Origin: Knufia peltigerae
Lineage: Eukaryota; Ascomycota; Eurotiomycetes; Chaetothyriales; Trichomeriaceae
Assembly: GCA_030247855.1 (NCBI GenBank)
Contig: JAPDRN010000134.1
Span: forward strand, 24,506 to 88,505
Length of the DNA: 64,000 bases
Direction: 5' to 3'
A program made the position numbers and the translations under genes. Below the pieces are notes generated by a model that searched no databases, was not told where the DNA came from, and worked only from the letters and a program-made list of their open reading frames with translations. This document shows, piece after piece, positions 1-13,075 of the stretch. Each line of letters starts with the position of its first letter. Positions within the stretch are counted from its first letter, which is position 1.

Positions 1-1663
1 AGAGTCTCCGAGATGGGGGCCACGCTCTGCGACTGGCGTTGAGTGTTTCCGTACCCGTCTCTTTCTGACTGACAGTGACCACGGACAGCCTACACGCAAG
101 GAGAGTTAGAGGGCGGCGGTCATAAAAATTTGATCAGGTTGGTGCAGGAAATGGGGACAGGTGGATAGACAAAGTCGGGGAACGGTGAGCTGTCGGCAAG
201 ACGGAGTTGGTGATTGAGACAAAGCATTCGTGTCAAGGACGGATCAGGGCAACTCGCTAACAACAAGAACTGACGGACTGACGCGTGGCGGTGATCTCAA
301 AGCGAACGAAGAGTCGCCAGAGGAGTGATGTCGAGGGAATTCCTGTGGTGAAATGTTGCAAATGAAATCAACGAGGCCCTGCTATGGTCCACGAGGCGGC
401 AGACTGCAGACCGAGAGTACGTGACTGGCGCCAAGCGATGTCACAACGACACCAAACCCTTTTGGGCCACGCATTCTTCGGACTGCACGGCGACTTTCTT
501 TTGCGGAGAAGGGAGATCGAGAGGAGTCAGTCCATCACCCGCCCTGAACACGGGCCATGGGAATTGAGAATGAATGCTGCTAACTCCAGACAACGCTTTG
601 GTGGTCAATTCAGTGCTTTTCCCATGATCAAATCGAACGCTAAGGAGTCATATTCACCTGCTTTCGGGATCGACGACTCTATCTATGCACCACCATCCTC
701 GTTCCTTCTGATGCAGGACTCTACTCTACTGTATGTCTTTCAAGAGGAGGTTTGGATTGTATGCCTGGTCCGGCCCATGGTTAGCGTCTCTGACTACGGT
801 CCATTTGTGAAGTGAGAAATTGTGATTGAGGTTGAAGAGGCGCAACGCCACATTTGTCGACTGAGAATAGTGATACGGAGGAACACCAGTACAGTCATGG
901 GTCACCCTGAGCCATCAGACTTCTATGCTACATTGTCGCGAGGTGCAGGTGCTCTGTATCAAGTATCAATGGAAAGTGTCCGCCTGGTCACGGCACATCC
1001 TTCATCCACCCCTACTTTCTTCAAGTGCTCCAATCCTGCAACATAGGGCATCCCTTCTCTCAAACGGATAGGAGGATGAGGGTCTTGTCACTGTCGCCAC
1101 CAGAATGCTGCATGGTCACTATTGGCAGATTTGGCAAAGCTCTTGTCTGGTTCACTGTCTTGTTCGTCTGGGCTCTCGGACCATGCCTGACGGATGTCGG
1201 CGTCCATCTGCTGTCGATGTACTGTGGAAGAAACAGTTCACCGTATACACCGCTGAATGGCCAGACATCTGGAACAGCTTCCCGGCTGATAACAACGACA
1301 AAAATGGACAATGCCCAAGCAGGTGGTCTGAGGGTGAAAAGCAGCACACACACATGTGAAATGCTTAGCTGAGCAACACGAACCAATCAGCGTGGCAGAT
1401 AGAATGACCGTGCCATGACGTATTGTTGACTGCGATTCCATCATAATCAATCATGATATGCGCTTTGTCGGTGTCTTTCGCCCTCACAGCATCTTTGCCC
1501 CGCGTTAGATTCATTCTGCAGCTACACTTTTTCTTCCCATCGTTGGTCCTTTTAATCTTCCCTCTAGAGCTTCATTCTGTCCTAAATTTCATTCAAGGAA
1601 GGAGACTGCTGTACTTTTTTGGAATCATTCTTGGTGACTGTTCTTCTCCACACCCTCTTCACA
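1..1663. other. Gene-free start of window; phosphoglucomutase promoter
   Basis: I see no recognisable protein in either strand of the first 1.6 kb; open frames here are short and look random. The last part, about 1465-1660, is rich in pyrimidine tracts on the + strand, as is common in fungal core promoters and 5' leaders, and probably serves the phosphoglucomutase gene that follows. Confidence 0.5.
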
Positions 1664-3432
1664 ATGTCCAGTGTCAAGGAAGTCCAGTTCAAGTCGTTCA
1701 CCGACCAGAAGTATGTCCACATCATCCACTGTTGACCCTTACTTTCTAACTCCCTCAATAGACCGGGTACTTCGGGTCTTCGTAAGAAGGTCACCGTCTT
1801 CCAGCAACCACACTACAGTGAATCCTTCATCACCTCCATCCTCTTGTCCATACCCGAAGGTGCAGACGGTGCTTTCCTAGTCATTGGCGGTGACGGCAGA
1901 TTTTGGAACCCTGAGGTGGTGCAGTTGATTGCAAAGATTGGTGCAGCATATGGAGTCAAGAAGCTTGTGATCGGCCAAAATGGCATTCTCAGTACCCCTG
2001 CGGCCAGCCATGTTATCCGCATACGCAAGGCCACTGGAGGCATACTCCTGACTGCCAGTCACAACCCGGGTGGTGAGTTAGACCAATCTCCCCACACCAA
2101 GGTCCGTTCTAATTCACAGCAGGACCCAAGGCCGACTTTGGCATGAAGTACAACCTCTCCAACGGAGCTCCAGCACCGGAATCCGTGACGAACAAGATCT
2201 TCGAAAAGTCCAAGGCCCTAACCTCATACAAGATTGCGGATATCCCTGACATTGACATCTCTACAATTGGCACCAAGAAGTATGGAGACCTGGAAGTCGA
2301 GATTATTGATTCCACAGCCGATTACATTGCTATGCTGAAAGACATCTTTGACTTTGACCTCATCCGCTCATTCTTCAAAGCCCAGCCCAACTTCAAGGTC
2401 TTGTTTGATGGAATGTCTGGTGTCACAGGTCCCTACGGGGTTGCCATATTCCAGAAAGAGCTTGGCTTGGGACCGGACAGCACACAGAATTGCTCACCAA
2501 GCCCAGATTTCAATGGTGGCCACCCGGATCCCAACTTGACCTACGCACATGATTTGGTGGCAAGAGTAGACAAGGAAGGCATACACTTTGGTGCTGCCTC
2601 GGACGGTGACGGCGACAGGAACATGATCTACGGCAAGAATGCTTTTGTCTCACCTGGTGACTCCCTGGCCATCATTGCCCACTATGCCAAGAAGTACATC
2701 CCATACTTTAAGAAACAGGGCGTCTACGGTCTGGCTCGGTCCTTTCCCACCTCGGCGGCCTTGGACCTAGTGGCTAAGAAGCAGAACTTGTCACTTTACG
2801 TCGTGCCAACCGGATGGAAATTCTTCTGCGCTTTGTTCGATGCAAACAAGATGTCTATCTGCGGTGAAGAGTCCTTCGGTACTGGTTCGAACCACATTCG
2901 AGAGAAGGATGGTGTGTGGGCTATTACTGCTTGGCTGAACATCATTGCAGGCGTGGGCATGGAGACGGGTGTGTTCCCATCGATCGGGGAAATTCAAAAG
3001 GAGTTCTGGCAAGAGTATGGAAGGGTGTACTTTACTCGGTACGACTATGAAAATGTCAGCAGTGAGGGAGCGGCAGATATGATCAAGTCTCTTGAGGATA
3101 AGATCGCCGACAAGGGCACCATTGGTTCCGATCTCTCTGGTCGCAAGATCACCGAAGCCGGCAACTTCTCGTATACAGACCTCGACGGCTCTGTGTCCAA
3201 GAACCAAGGTATCTATTTCAAGTTCGATGACGGCACCAGAGTGGTAGTGCGTTTGTCAGGCACGGGCAGCAGCGGCGCCACCATCCGTCTCTATGTCGAA
3301 AAGCTCGAGCAGGAGAAGAGCAAGGTCGAAGAGGACACACAGACGTATCTCAAGGGTGCAGTGGGTCTTGCTCTCAACTTGCTACAGCTTCAAAAATTTA
3401 TCGGCCGAACTGAACCGGATGTTAAGACCTGA
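1664..3432 (+). CDS. PGM2: Phosphoglucomutase (alpha-D-glucose 1-phosphate/6-phosphate interconversion)
   Basis: Three exons, 1664-1710, 1762-2072 and 2123-3432, give 555 residues, the usual length of eukaryotic phosphoglucomutase. The enzyme interconverts glucose 1-phosphate and glucose 6-phosphate in the cytosol, linking glycogen, trehalose and UDP-glucose synthesis to glycolysis. Seen directly: the active-site phosphoserine loop TASHNPGG near residue 113 (split by intron 2 within the last Gly codon), the Mg-binding loop DGDGDR near 280, the sugar-binding CGEESFG loop near 366, and the phosphate-binding RLSGTGSSGATIR loop near 496. The start MSSVKEVQFKSF is the usual fungal N-terminus, and the ATG at 1664 follows a CT-rich leader. 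Intron 1 is 51 nt and intron 2 is 50 nt with a CAG acceptor. All key loops are intact. The symbol follows yeast usage; orthologue naming in other fungi differs. Confidence 0.95.
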
Positions 3433-4672
3433 GTATCGGCGAATATTGTTCATCTTCATATTTCATGACAAGCGTCAGCCTCACAACCACCAACTCTCAC
3501 AAAGTCGTACATAGACGCAACCTCAACTACCAAAATATGATCCAGCTGTGATAGCATGTGAAGTCTCTTATCTGACCATGATTCTCAATTGTGATATTAC
3601 GTCAGAACTGGGATCAGTTCTTGGAAGTTTCATGACCTTGAGCGACACCGACGGAAGACGGCGGCGTGCAGGAACATTGTTTCGCCAATCTCCTCAAAGT
3701 CCCGGCTATTGCTTGGCCGCGTTTGCATGTGTATTCTGAGAATATTGATGAAATGCTGACGTCCTCCACTAGGTCCACCATGTCGAGTGTTCTGTCGAAG
3801 GGATGAAGGTAGCACAGCCTCGTGCTTGGCGACGGACAAAGTGGATTGGTCAAGGCCAGTTGATAGTCGACTTAAAGTATGCCACTATACTTGACAGGGC
3901 CTGATCGACTCCGGTTCGAAGATGTAATCGACATGCCCAGCCTTGCCCAGACGGATCTACGACATCTTGTCCTACTCAAGACGATAAGAGGCTCTTGGAC
4001 CTGGCGCAATGCAGTGTCTGAATCTCTCAACGTAGTCAGGCGCTTACCATCATCTGTCCCAGAATGTCTAAGCTTAGACTTGGCCAATACTCGATGGTTT
4101 GGCTCATGGCCATCTCCTAGACGATGAGATAGTCTTACAACACTGCTTATTGTACTGAGATTGCCGAGATCGAAGGCTCAATGAAGGATGCTTTGTCTTT
4201 CTCTACATGGTACCAGACTTTTGACCGCTCGGGAGGGATCACGATCCAAGAGAAAGGTATGAATTGACCACATCACTCAAGACTCTATCCAGCCTCATCC
4301 TGGCCCTACAATGTACGTATCTCTAGATCTCCATGGACCACCGTGACACTGTCACCAAAACTCTAGGGTGGATGCTTCAATATACCTTGGGTATGCTTGG
4401 CTTGTACGCCCCTGGACACGGTGCCTCTGGCCGAAAGCAAATGCTCCAGCGTTCCTGTCTTGGAAGAGACGCATACGGCGCATAGAAATGAGAACCGGCG
4501 TCCACAATCTAACATCCATATGCCACTTCCCTTGCGTGTGGCTCTTGTGTTTGAACACAACCAAGAAACAAAATCCCGCCGAAGTGTGTTACCTTATTAA
4601 CATCTTCACCTTCACCTTGATCCTCCCATCTCGTTCCGTTCTTTCCTCACCTCACTCTTCTTCTTCACCAAC
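3433..4672. other. Intergenic, no gene seen
   Basis: The 1.24 kb between phosphoglucomutase and the DUF1275 gene holds only short frames without recognisable motifs. The stretch 4590-4672 is rich in CT runs and likely forms the promoter and leader of the downstream gene. Confidence 0.5.
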
Positions 4673-5772
4673 ATGCCGACCATTTCGTTCCCTGATGGCG
4701 TTGATAACCCACTTCGTCGAGTAGATTCTTCGCTCACTCTCACCTACACCTCAACTTATCCTAGTCCACAGTCATCAGTCCCTTCCTCGAGAACAGCGAG
4801 TCTAGAGAGGCAGAAGCGTGCAAATATGGGTCAAGTCGATGATGCATTTCGTGCGAACGGGGTGATTCATCGATACTCTTGCCAGGAACTCGATGCCACG
4901 TACATGAGTTTCGTGATCATGGTTTGTTTCTTTGTGTCTGGCATGATCGACAGCGTCGCCTTTAACTCGTGGAGTTGTTTTGTCAATATGCAGACTGGTT
5001 GGTGATTCTCTCCTTTTAGTCTCTGACATTGAGACTCTGATCGATACTAAATAACGTGCCACCAGGTAACACCATATTCGCCGCCCTCGGTCTGGATGGT
5101 CAACCCAAAGCGAGTCACCGTCGACAATACTACAAGTCACTCACGGCAATTGGATCCTTCTGCGTGGGAACACTATTCTTCAGTGCCCTTCACCGTTTCC
5201 CCACTGGGCTTTCAGAGCAACCATCCTCACGACGTCGTTCCATCTTCGTTGTTTCCTTCTCTATACAGACGGTCCTCATCGCCGTACCGTCGCTTCTCGT
5301 GACACTGGACCTGGTCTCCAACCAACCTTTTGTCCCTGGCTCTTTCTCATCTGGCAGTAACGATGCCGTGGATACCTTGACCAACTTTCTCGACTTGTGT
5401 CCGGTCGCTCTACTTTCGTTCCAGGCCGCAGGGCAGACGACCCTTTCGAGACTCCTCGCCGTCCTGGACATGCCTACGATCGTGTTGAGTGCGCTGTACT
5501 TTGACTTCACCGCCGATATGTACTCGCTTCAGAGTTCATGGAAGAGAAGCACGTCACTCTGGAACTTTGTGAACGTACATCAGAAGAGACAGGGACAGAG
5601 GTTCCTCTGCGTTGTGGCGCTTTTTTTGGGTGGCATAACGGGCGGATTAATGTACAAGTCCCAGGCGGGCATGGCGGGGGCTTTGTGGTCGGCTGCTGCG
5701 TTGAAAATGTTGATCGTCGTGGGGTGGACGGTTTGGCCTGAAGAAAAGCACGAAAGGACATTGCCACAGTGA
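4673..5772 (+). CDS. DUF1275 (YoaK-like) integral membrane protein
   Basis: Two exons, 4673-4997 and 5066-5772, encode 343 residues. The intron (68 nt, branch point ACTAA near 5046) splits the conserved NMQTGNT motif; joining restores it, which fixes the splice sites. After an N-terminal Ser/Thr-rich tail of about 75 residues come several hydrophobic stretches: one ending just before the intron (MSFVIMVCFFVSG), others around TAIGSFCVGTLFFSAL, FVVSFSIQTVLIAVPSLL, the CPVALLSFQAAGQTT region, FLCVVALFLGGITGGLM and ALKMLIVVGWTVW. The NxxTGN signature followed by a helical bundle is typical of DUF1275/YoaK proteins, which are membrane proteins of unknown function in bacteria and fungi. I cannot name a substrate. 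The start was chosen because it lies directly after a CT-rich leader and gives a typical polar N-tail. Confidence 0.85.
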
Positions 5773-6145
5773 GGGAGGTTCGATGATATGAACACTCCAA
5801 TTTTGAAGACCCAAACGTTGAATGAAGTGTCCTCGGCGCGAAAGAAGATCGATGAGCGACATGATGGGTGTGGTTTTGAGCTGAGCTGGACTGAACTGAA
5901 ATGATCTGAACGGAGCTGAATGCCGGAATGGTATTACGATGATGGGCTTTGATATCAACGACGACAAACGATGAGAATAATGACTGTGACGACCAAGACT
6001 AGAATAGAGATATGGCAAACGGTCATAGAGCTTGAGAAAGATACACAAATATGGATGAATTGATGGCCCTGATGGATATCATATGAATCGCTTCCTTTCG
6101 AATGCCGTTACTATACCCAAGCATCGTACCATCTAAGATGTGCAT
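5773..6145. other. Intergenic between convergent genes
   Basis: This 373-nt spacer separates the convergent DUF1275 and amidohydrolase genes and probably holds both 3' ends. No motif stands out. Confidence 0.5.
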
Positions 6146-7645
6146 TCAAGGTTTCTTATAACACACTCCACCCTTCCACACGTGCGTTATGTTTTTGGGG
6201 TTTTTAAACAGGTCCATCCCACCGGCCTCACCACCACCACTATCGTCGAGATCGACGTCGTCTTCAAGAGGATTCGCGCACATGGCAATCAAATCCGCAT
6301 CGTAACCCTCTCGAATCTGTCCGCTCTTGGGGGCGGCGCCGAGGTGACCGAGGGTTTCGGGCCCCGTGGCCGTGGCGGCCTCGATGGCCTGCAGCGGGGT
6401 CATGCCGCCGTCGGTGACGGCGTAGGCGAGCTCCCCGCCGCTCCGGCCCAGGGCCATGGGGTTCTCGACGGGCGCCGACACGCCCAGGTCGGTGCCCAAC
6501 GCGACCTTGACCCCGGAGCGGACGGCGAGGCGGTAGGCGGCCCGGTGGTGCTTGGCCGTCTCGAGCATCTTGGCGTAGCTCTCGGGCGACATGAGCTCCG
6601 GGTGGTCGACGCCGACCTTGACGACGGTGCGCGTGGGCACGAAGACGGCCTCCTTGGCCAGCATGAGGTCGACGCATTCCCGGTCCAGGTAGGTGCCGTG
6701 CTCGATGGTGTGGCAGCCGGCGCGCAGGGCCGCGAGGATGCCCGGTTTCCCGTGGCAGTGGGCCGCCACGGCGAGTCCCGCCCGGGTGGCCTCGTCCACG
6801 ATGGCCTCGAGCTCGCCCGCGCTGTACTGGCCACGCATCGGGTCGTCCAGGATGCTGAGCACGCCCCCCGACGTGAACACCTTGACGCACCGGGCGCCCC
6901 TGCGCGTGACGAGCCGGACGGCCAGGCGGCAGGCGTCGGCCCCGTCGGCGAGCACCAGCGGGTACGACGCCGGGTTGGTGGGCGCCGTCGTCGACAGCCT
7001 CGAGTGCACCACGTCCACGGGCAGGTCGAAGAGGTCGCCGTGGCCCGACGTCTGGGAGATGGCGGCGCCCGCCGAGTAGACGTGGGGCCCGGGCAGTCCG
7101 GAGTCGGAGATGGCCCGCGCCAGCTCGATCGCGTAGCCGCCGAGGTCCCGCACCGACGTGAAGCCCGACAGCAAGATGTCGCGCGCGTTCCGGGCGAGGC
7201 GGGCCCCCGCGACCGCCGGGTGCGTCGTCACGACCTCCGAGAGGTTCAGCGACTTGGTCCCCAGGAAGTGCGTGTGGCAGTCCCAGAGGCCCGGGAGGAG
7301 GACGGGCACGCGGGTCGCCGGGAGGGAGTGGTGTCGCAGGAATGCCGGGGGCGACGATGTCGGGTGGATCGCGTGGATGACTCCGTCGCGGATCATGACC
7401 GTCATGTCTCGTCGAGGCTCCCCACGGCCTGGGATGAGCAGGGAGGTGCTGATGAGGTGGACTTTGGACTCGTCCGAGGGTTGTGACGGGATCGGGATCG
7501 TTGCTGAAGCATTGTGGTGGTGGTGGCCGTCGGCGGGAGGAGCGTGGGAGACGTTTCGTGTATGAGTATCGGTGGAAGCATTGGTCGTCGTCGTCGTAGT
7601 GCTGGAGGTAGGATCAGGTTGAAACGTGACCTTTCGTCGAGTCAT
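6146..7645 (-). CDS. Metal-dependent amidohydrolase (imidazolonepropionase/prolidase/ochratoxinase-like)
   Basis: A single exon encodes 499 residues. The metal-site signature of the amidohydrolase superfamily is complete: HTH at 124-126, the probable carboxylated lysine K255 in ARCVKVFTSGGV, H296 in AAHCHGK, H316 in TIEHGTYLD, and Asp386 in ALGTDLG. This order matches the branch that contains imidazolonepropionase-like proteins, Xaa-Pro dipeptidases and fungal ochratoxinase; the true substrate cannot be read from sequence. There is no signal peptide. The first 60 residues are low-complexity Thr/His-rich (including HHHH) and are probably disordered. The gene is clearly more GC-rich than its neighbours at third positions, which is also why long spurious frames appear on the opposite strand. 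A C-terminal DADLIAM strand followed by a VWKGGV end closes the composite beta-sandwich, as expected for the family. Confidence 0.9.
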   Translation of the reverse strand: MTRRKVTFQPDPTSSTTTTTTNASTDTHTRNVSHAPPADGHHHHNASATIPIPSQPSDESKVHLISTSLLIPGRGEPRRDMTVMIRDGVIHAIHPTSSPPAFLRHHSLPATRVPVLLPGLWDCHTHFLGTKSLNLSEVVTTHPAVAGARLARNARDILLSGFTSVRDLGGYAIELARAISDSGLPGPHVYSAGAAISQTSGHGDLFDLPVDVVHSRLSTTAPTNPASYPLVLADGADACRLAVRLVTRRGARCVKVFTSGGVLSILDDPMRGQYSAGELEAIVDEATRAGLAVAAHCHGKPGILAALRAGCHTIEHGTYLDRECVDLMLAKEAVFVPTRTVVKVGVDHPELMSPESYAKMLETAKHHRAAYRLAVRSGVKVALGTDLGVSAPVENPMALGRSGGELAYAVTDGGMTPLQAIEAATATGPETLGHLGAAPKSGQIREGYDADLIAMCANPLEDDVDLDDSGGGEAGGMDLFKNPKNITHVWKGGVCYKKP

Positions 7646-10600
7646 GGTGGTTTTTATGTGAACAAGGATGAGTATTAATGTTCAGCGGATTTCTTGACGC
7701 TCTGTAGAATTATATTCGCTGCTGAATCGTGCGAGGTTTCAATCTGGCTTTCGTGTGCGGAGTTAGCACTTCGTCAATCTCGAACGTCTCGACCGAGCAC
7801 GACGGTAACTAGACGAGGATATTGAAACGTCGCTGATGCGACGAGCGCGGCTGTACAAATGAAGAGGATACAATTGCTGGGGCGCATTAATTCGATGTAC
7901 CTTGTTTTTTCCACCGAGGTAATATCAGACTCCCCCTCGTCTACCTCGTCTTCAGAATTGAGATATCATTTACGAACCAGTACGGGGTCAAAAATGTTCC
8001 TCTTCTTTGAAACTCGGACTTACAGTCGGCATGGTGTCTCGTAGACTAGCGGTGGACTTTGTAGGGAGGCTGGGAAACGGATGGAGAACATAATCTGGTG
8101 AGGAGGAGGTGAGACTTGATCGGATAATCTTCGAGAAGATCAGCGTAGAATCAACCATGAAAGGAAGGAGATTGAACAGTGGGCAATTTATCTGATTAGA
8201 TACACCATGTATCGAGTACAGTACAGCTAGTCCGTACAAACACTGGTAGAGATGGTACTCATACTCGGCGCCATAACAAGAAATGGATATCATCACCAGC
8301 ACGATCAAACATAGATTTCAGAATGTACACCACAAATCACTAGAAGATTGCCATTGCAGTGCAGTGCATCTGAGGTTGACCTGGAGAGTAGATGGATGAC
8401 CTGAGACTTGCTTTCTCTGCGTCGGCTTTGCGAGTTGGATCCAAAGACAGGGAGAAGAAGTAGTACATGGACCGAAGGCGTAGTCTGGTCGAGTCGTTCT
8501 GCAGCCACCAAATTATGACCCAAGAAAGCTCGTGCTGAGCGACACAACAGCTGGCAGGGAGATCAGGGTTTTGGAACGATCCAGCCCTTTGACTGATACA
8601 CAGCTGGAGTACGGTGGTCAACACTTAAACCTTCCATCAAGACGCGAACTGCTCAACGGCCATACAATAGTACAACAAGTGTTAGTCGCACGGCATATGC
8701 CAATGACCCGAGACGCTTGTAACAATTGCAACGTTCATACGATAACGTGGCGTAGTCTCGACCGCTGTCTATGCTGGAGGTTACTGAAATTGCACGTCGA
8801 CCTCCAAAAGTCTGATATGGCTTGCATTTAGCAGACATATAGGAAACCCGAGCAAACTGCTTTGGGCTTAGAACACCCAGCACCGGTCAGGGTCCCTAGG
8901 GGTCCAAGCAGTCTCACCAGCCATTCTAGAAGCGTTCCACGACCAGTACACTTGTCGAAGAGTCATCCAATCGTCACACTGGAACAGGATTTCAGGCACT
9001 GTGGAAGGCCTGAAGGTTCGTAGGCAGGAAATGATACAACCATCGACCTGAGATGGTCACGTGAGCACGCGAGAAGATTATACGGAGGCAGAAACTTCCC
9101 CTGCTCCGCTCCACGCCGATACTCAAACTCAAGCCGTCAGAAGACACCTCACACAACCGTTGTTGTATCACCTCACAACGTGAGTCCATCTGGAACCCTG
9201 TGACAGAGCGGCGGGTATCCTGCAAGATGCAATTCAGGCAGGCCGTGGCGAGATCCGAGAAAAGACTCAATCGTGAGGGCCAAGAAAGAACACCGGCGAG
9301 TTTCCATTCGAGGTCGGTAACCAATCCTGAAACTTGCAAGAATCGCGGCTTCCCGACAGATGTGGTGAGACCTACGAGGGAAACATGGGTCATTGTTCCG
9401 AACCAAGTGTCGCCCGAGGCTCGTTACCGTTGAACTGACAGAACCCTTGTGAAATGCCAATTGTTCCGAGAGGAAAGCGGAATCTTGGGTAACGAATGTT
9501 TGCCAGATTGTCAGTGTAAGTCAAGATCTCTGGATTGCGGGAATCGTAGCGATGAGAAACATCGCCATGGTAAGTTGAACAATCAACACACCGGTCTCAT
9601 GACGGCTTCCCACAACAGTTCGGTGAGAGCCGAATATTCGGAGTTTGAACTTTCTGCTATGCCGGCACCAAAGACAATCGTCTTCCACCACCGGCAGTTG
9701 TTTTCGCTGAAGATTCTGAAACTTGCAACATCTGAGATCTTCAACTTATCTCTGAGCAGTGGTTGAGCGAATTCGAAGCAGACATTATGGACACGTGATA
9801 TCGAGGCTAGAGATCTGTTCGGTGAAACCATATTCCATCCCGAACTCTCGTGTGAAGCATTCAAACCGCAAGTGGCAGATGGATACGGTGAAGTGCTATT
9901 GGGCTCGGCGGTAGTTTTGCCCCTCTACCACTGATTTACGAAATGGCAGGAAAAACCATCACACCGCTTGTCAACGCTTGTCGATGGCAGTGGATTTACA
10001 TGCCTCACCCTCGCCTCAGATTCGGAGGCAAATTTTGACCTGCAGATCATCGTGGCCAGATTCACGGACTAACATCACGACCAGCGCTAACCGCCTCGTG
10101 ATCGTCCGTCTGTTCGACCAACCTGCTTATCCGACGCGTCAAAAGACAAGACCGGCCTCGACTGGGCCCTTGGCTGGCTCTGCTCATGGTGATTCGCCAG
10201 ACAACGTGGCTCGAAGTTGTCAAGTGAGGGTCAGCTTTCCATTGAGAAGGCAAATTCTCGTACAGGGGGTAATCTCCTACGTAATCTCGTGTCACGTCGA
10301 GGCGAGGAACTCGACTAGACTTGCAAATCTGTCTAGCACTCACGCACTACAGGGCGATGCTACCCCTGTCATCATCCATCACGAAACCCCTCCTTGGCTG
10401 TTGCCCGATAGTACTGTAGGTTCAGGGATCATGAGTCCAGGGACCGCCAGAGACCCAAAACTCCCATGCAAGACAATCGAAGACTGGGTCACGATCAAGG
10501 ATGGCGACTTTTTGAGACACGCGCATCGCCGTTTCTGAGTTCCCGGTAGCTCACAGACTACTGAGCATTATCAATTTCGGCAGGGCTCGTGGTGTTTGCG

Positions 10601-13075
10601 CTATCCAATGCACTATTTGCCCTTATTGGCTGGCAATGGGAACTGCTCCTGACCTTCGATTTGCATGGCGCCACGAGATGAAGCGGGGTCACATGCGCAA
10701 CACGAAAGTGGACGACGCCAAATTGTCTTGCGGATCGTTTTGCAGTCAAGCATCTCATGGCCGTCGCTGAAACAGTGCGGCCCGCTTGCTGCCCAGTGTC
10801 TGTGGCGAATCAATGCTGTGTCAGAGAGTGCAATAATTTTGCAAGCCACACCAAAATTGGTAGCCGACACTTCCGCCGAGGCTGGCACAACGCGACCATA
10901 ATCCTAATCCTGGGGGGGCAAATTTGGTGCAGACGAGCAGGAAAGGCACACCACACCAGCACTAACACTACTGCAAAGGGGCAGAATGCTAGAGTGATAC
11001 AGCCTGCTGCTGGCTGGGGACTTGCAGTTCGCCTGATCCATGGGCGAAGTTGCCTTGCCCGCCGTTGACACTCTGTTCGGTGGCTGAGGAGTCGTATTTT
11101 CCAAAGCCAGTTCTGCTGGCCCTCGTGCAAGGGTGTGTCCCGCCTGCCACGATCTTTCAGCTCCGACTGAGGTGACAGAAGTGTGGACTTGTTCTCCCTG
11201 AAGCATGCCTGCATAATAGCGCTGACCACGCTGTGGCCTTCGTCAAAGATAGAAGTCTCCATAAGGAGAGGAGAGCCTTGTGCATGGACATGGGGATGTA
11301 CGAGGAAGCGGGCGGAAGACCAGCGTCGGCGCTGCAATCTGCAATTCTGAGCACGATCGTTTGGGCAGAAACATGAGCATGCAGGAAGGATGGGCATGGA
11401 TGGACTGCTGGCAGGCTTCAACCACACCTCTCGCATCGAGAAGGGGCTGTGACACAGGCCCTCTGATTGGGGCACAGCGTCTAATTGGAGCGAGGGATTC
11501 CAGCGCGCAGAATCCATCGTGAGATCAAGGTTAGTGCCTCACCCAGGCGTCAGCGTACTTCTCAGACTGACACGCTGGAGCAACCCTGTGCCCTGCCATT
11601 TTCGCTGTCTAGTCATCCAGTCGTCTACCCACCGGCTTTCCTGAAACACGGGCGAATAGCAACGGCAGGCTACCTTGCCGGGACCAGCATTACACACCTG
11701 CCAGGCCTGAGGCGTCTAGGCGGCGCAAAAAGCAACACGGACTTACCCTGAGCAGGTTCGCCGCTGGTAACACTGCCCGACCGACGCTTGACAGTCGATC
11801 AATGTGCTCGTCTCATCAGGCATGTGCAGTGCCGTCTGTGCTGGCGGCAGCAGCAACCAATAGTCGTGGCCGTGCGCCGGCAAACTCGCCCATAGTCTGA
11901 GAGGGTTATTTGGGACCATGGGCCTCCCAAGAGACACAGCAGACGGCTGAGGGTTCCTGCCTGTGACCGGTGGCGTAACAGGAGGAAATTTCGCCTGCAC
12001 AGCGCCATTGGCGCCAAAGCCTACAACCGAAGAACAATGGCGAATTGAGTAACGGCGAGGCGGCGGACTGACCAGCCCAACTACACCAGACCTGCAGACC
12101 TACAGCACTACTCGCCCTGCCAGGATCATGACCACCTCGAATTTCCAGGGCTCCTCCTGGGCAGGACAGGTTCTACATTTTACTTTGGTGTGAGTAGTGA
12201 TGGACACGCTAGAGGCCCTTCTGGTCCGGTGAGCTCGTTGACGACTGGTCGACGGTTAGCGCTGGCGTTCGGTTTCGCAAGGAACGCTGATCTGTCGTGA
12301 CGAAAAATGCGCCCAGCCACCTGGTGATCCGTCCATCCTTCCCTTGTTATGTCCTTGGTGTCAGGATGGTATGCAACCCACCAGTCTCCTGCTACCAGGC
12401 CGTGCCCGCCTCGTCGTGCGGTGTCTGGCCCACTTCGCATCGAAACCGTTGGTGGCCGACTCGTCATCCAGCGTCAGACCACAGCCAGGGTTTGCGAACT
12501 TTGATGCACTGGAGCGGATCTCTCTTGTTCTGGCGTTCTATTCGCAGCATCTCTCTAACCAGGTTCTGACAGCGTTCTGCCCCACTGACATGGGTACCAT
12601 GGGTGGGCATTGAAGGATGTCCGACCGTGCGTCGACGCTTGCTGTCCTTGTTAGTGGTTTGGGATGTCTCCATCCACCGTCATACCTAAAAGGACATTAT
12701 ATTGCCTCTACACCTCACAAGAACCTCTTCGATATCACAACTAGCATCGCCACTAAACAACCAACCTTCCTCTCTCCACGGACTTCCCTCTTCCTATATC
12801 TCACATCTTCTGTTATATCTATTTACTTTCGAGTCCTTCCTTTACTCTCATCAACACAACTCGACATCGATCCTACAACCATCCTTGACCATCCATAATA
12901 CCCGGAAGGAACCCAAAGGCCATACTCTATTTCCTATTCTTTCTCTCAACCACATAAACATCCGGGAGTGTTTTGTTTGGACCCATGTTCTGAGCCGGTT
13001 GTTCTCTTATTTGGTCTTTAACGACTACTCCTTTTTCCTAAAGCAAGTACTCGGTACTTTTGGGTTCTCCCAATA
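7646..13075. other. 5.4 kb interval without recognisable gene
   Basis: The interval between the amidohydrolase start and the protein kinase start has many short frames on both strands, the longest 186 residues (9978-10538, +) and 235 residues (10810-11517, -). None has recognisable motifs, consistent splice structure or a plausible homologue. The last 380 nt (about 12690-13075) are CT-rich, with an A/T-rich box near 12694-12702, and look like the promoter and a long leader of the kinase. The rest could hold long non-coding transcripts or decayed sequence. Confidence 0.45.

Noticed and set aside
6140..7486. 448-residue frame on the + strand opposite the amidohydrolase
   Set aside because: Arg/Gly-rich translation of a GC-rich gene's complementary strand; the minus-strand frame has the complete amidohydrolase metal site.
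9978..10538. 186-codon + frame in the gene-free interval
   Set aside because: No domain or conserved pattern recognised.
10810..11517. 235-codon minus-strand frame in the gene-free interval
   Set aside because: Composition and lack of any motif suggest chance; no promoter or intron signals around it.
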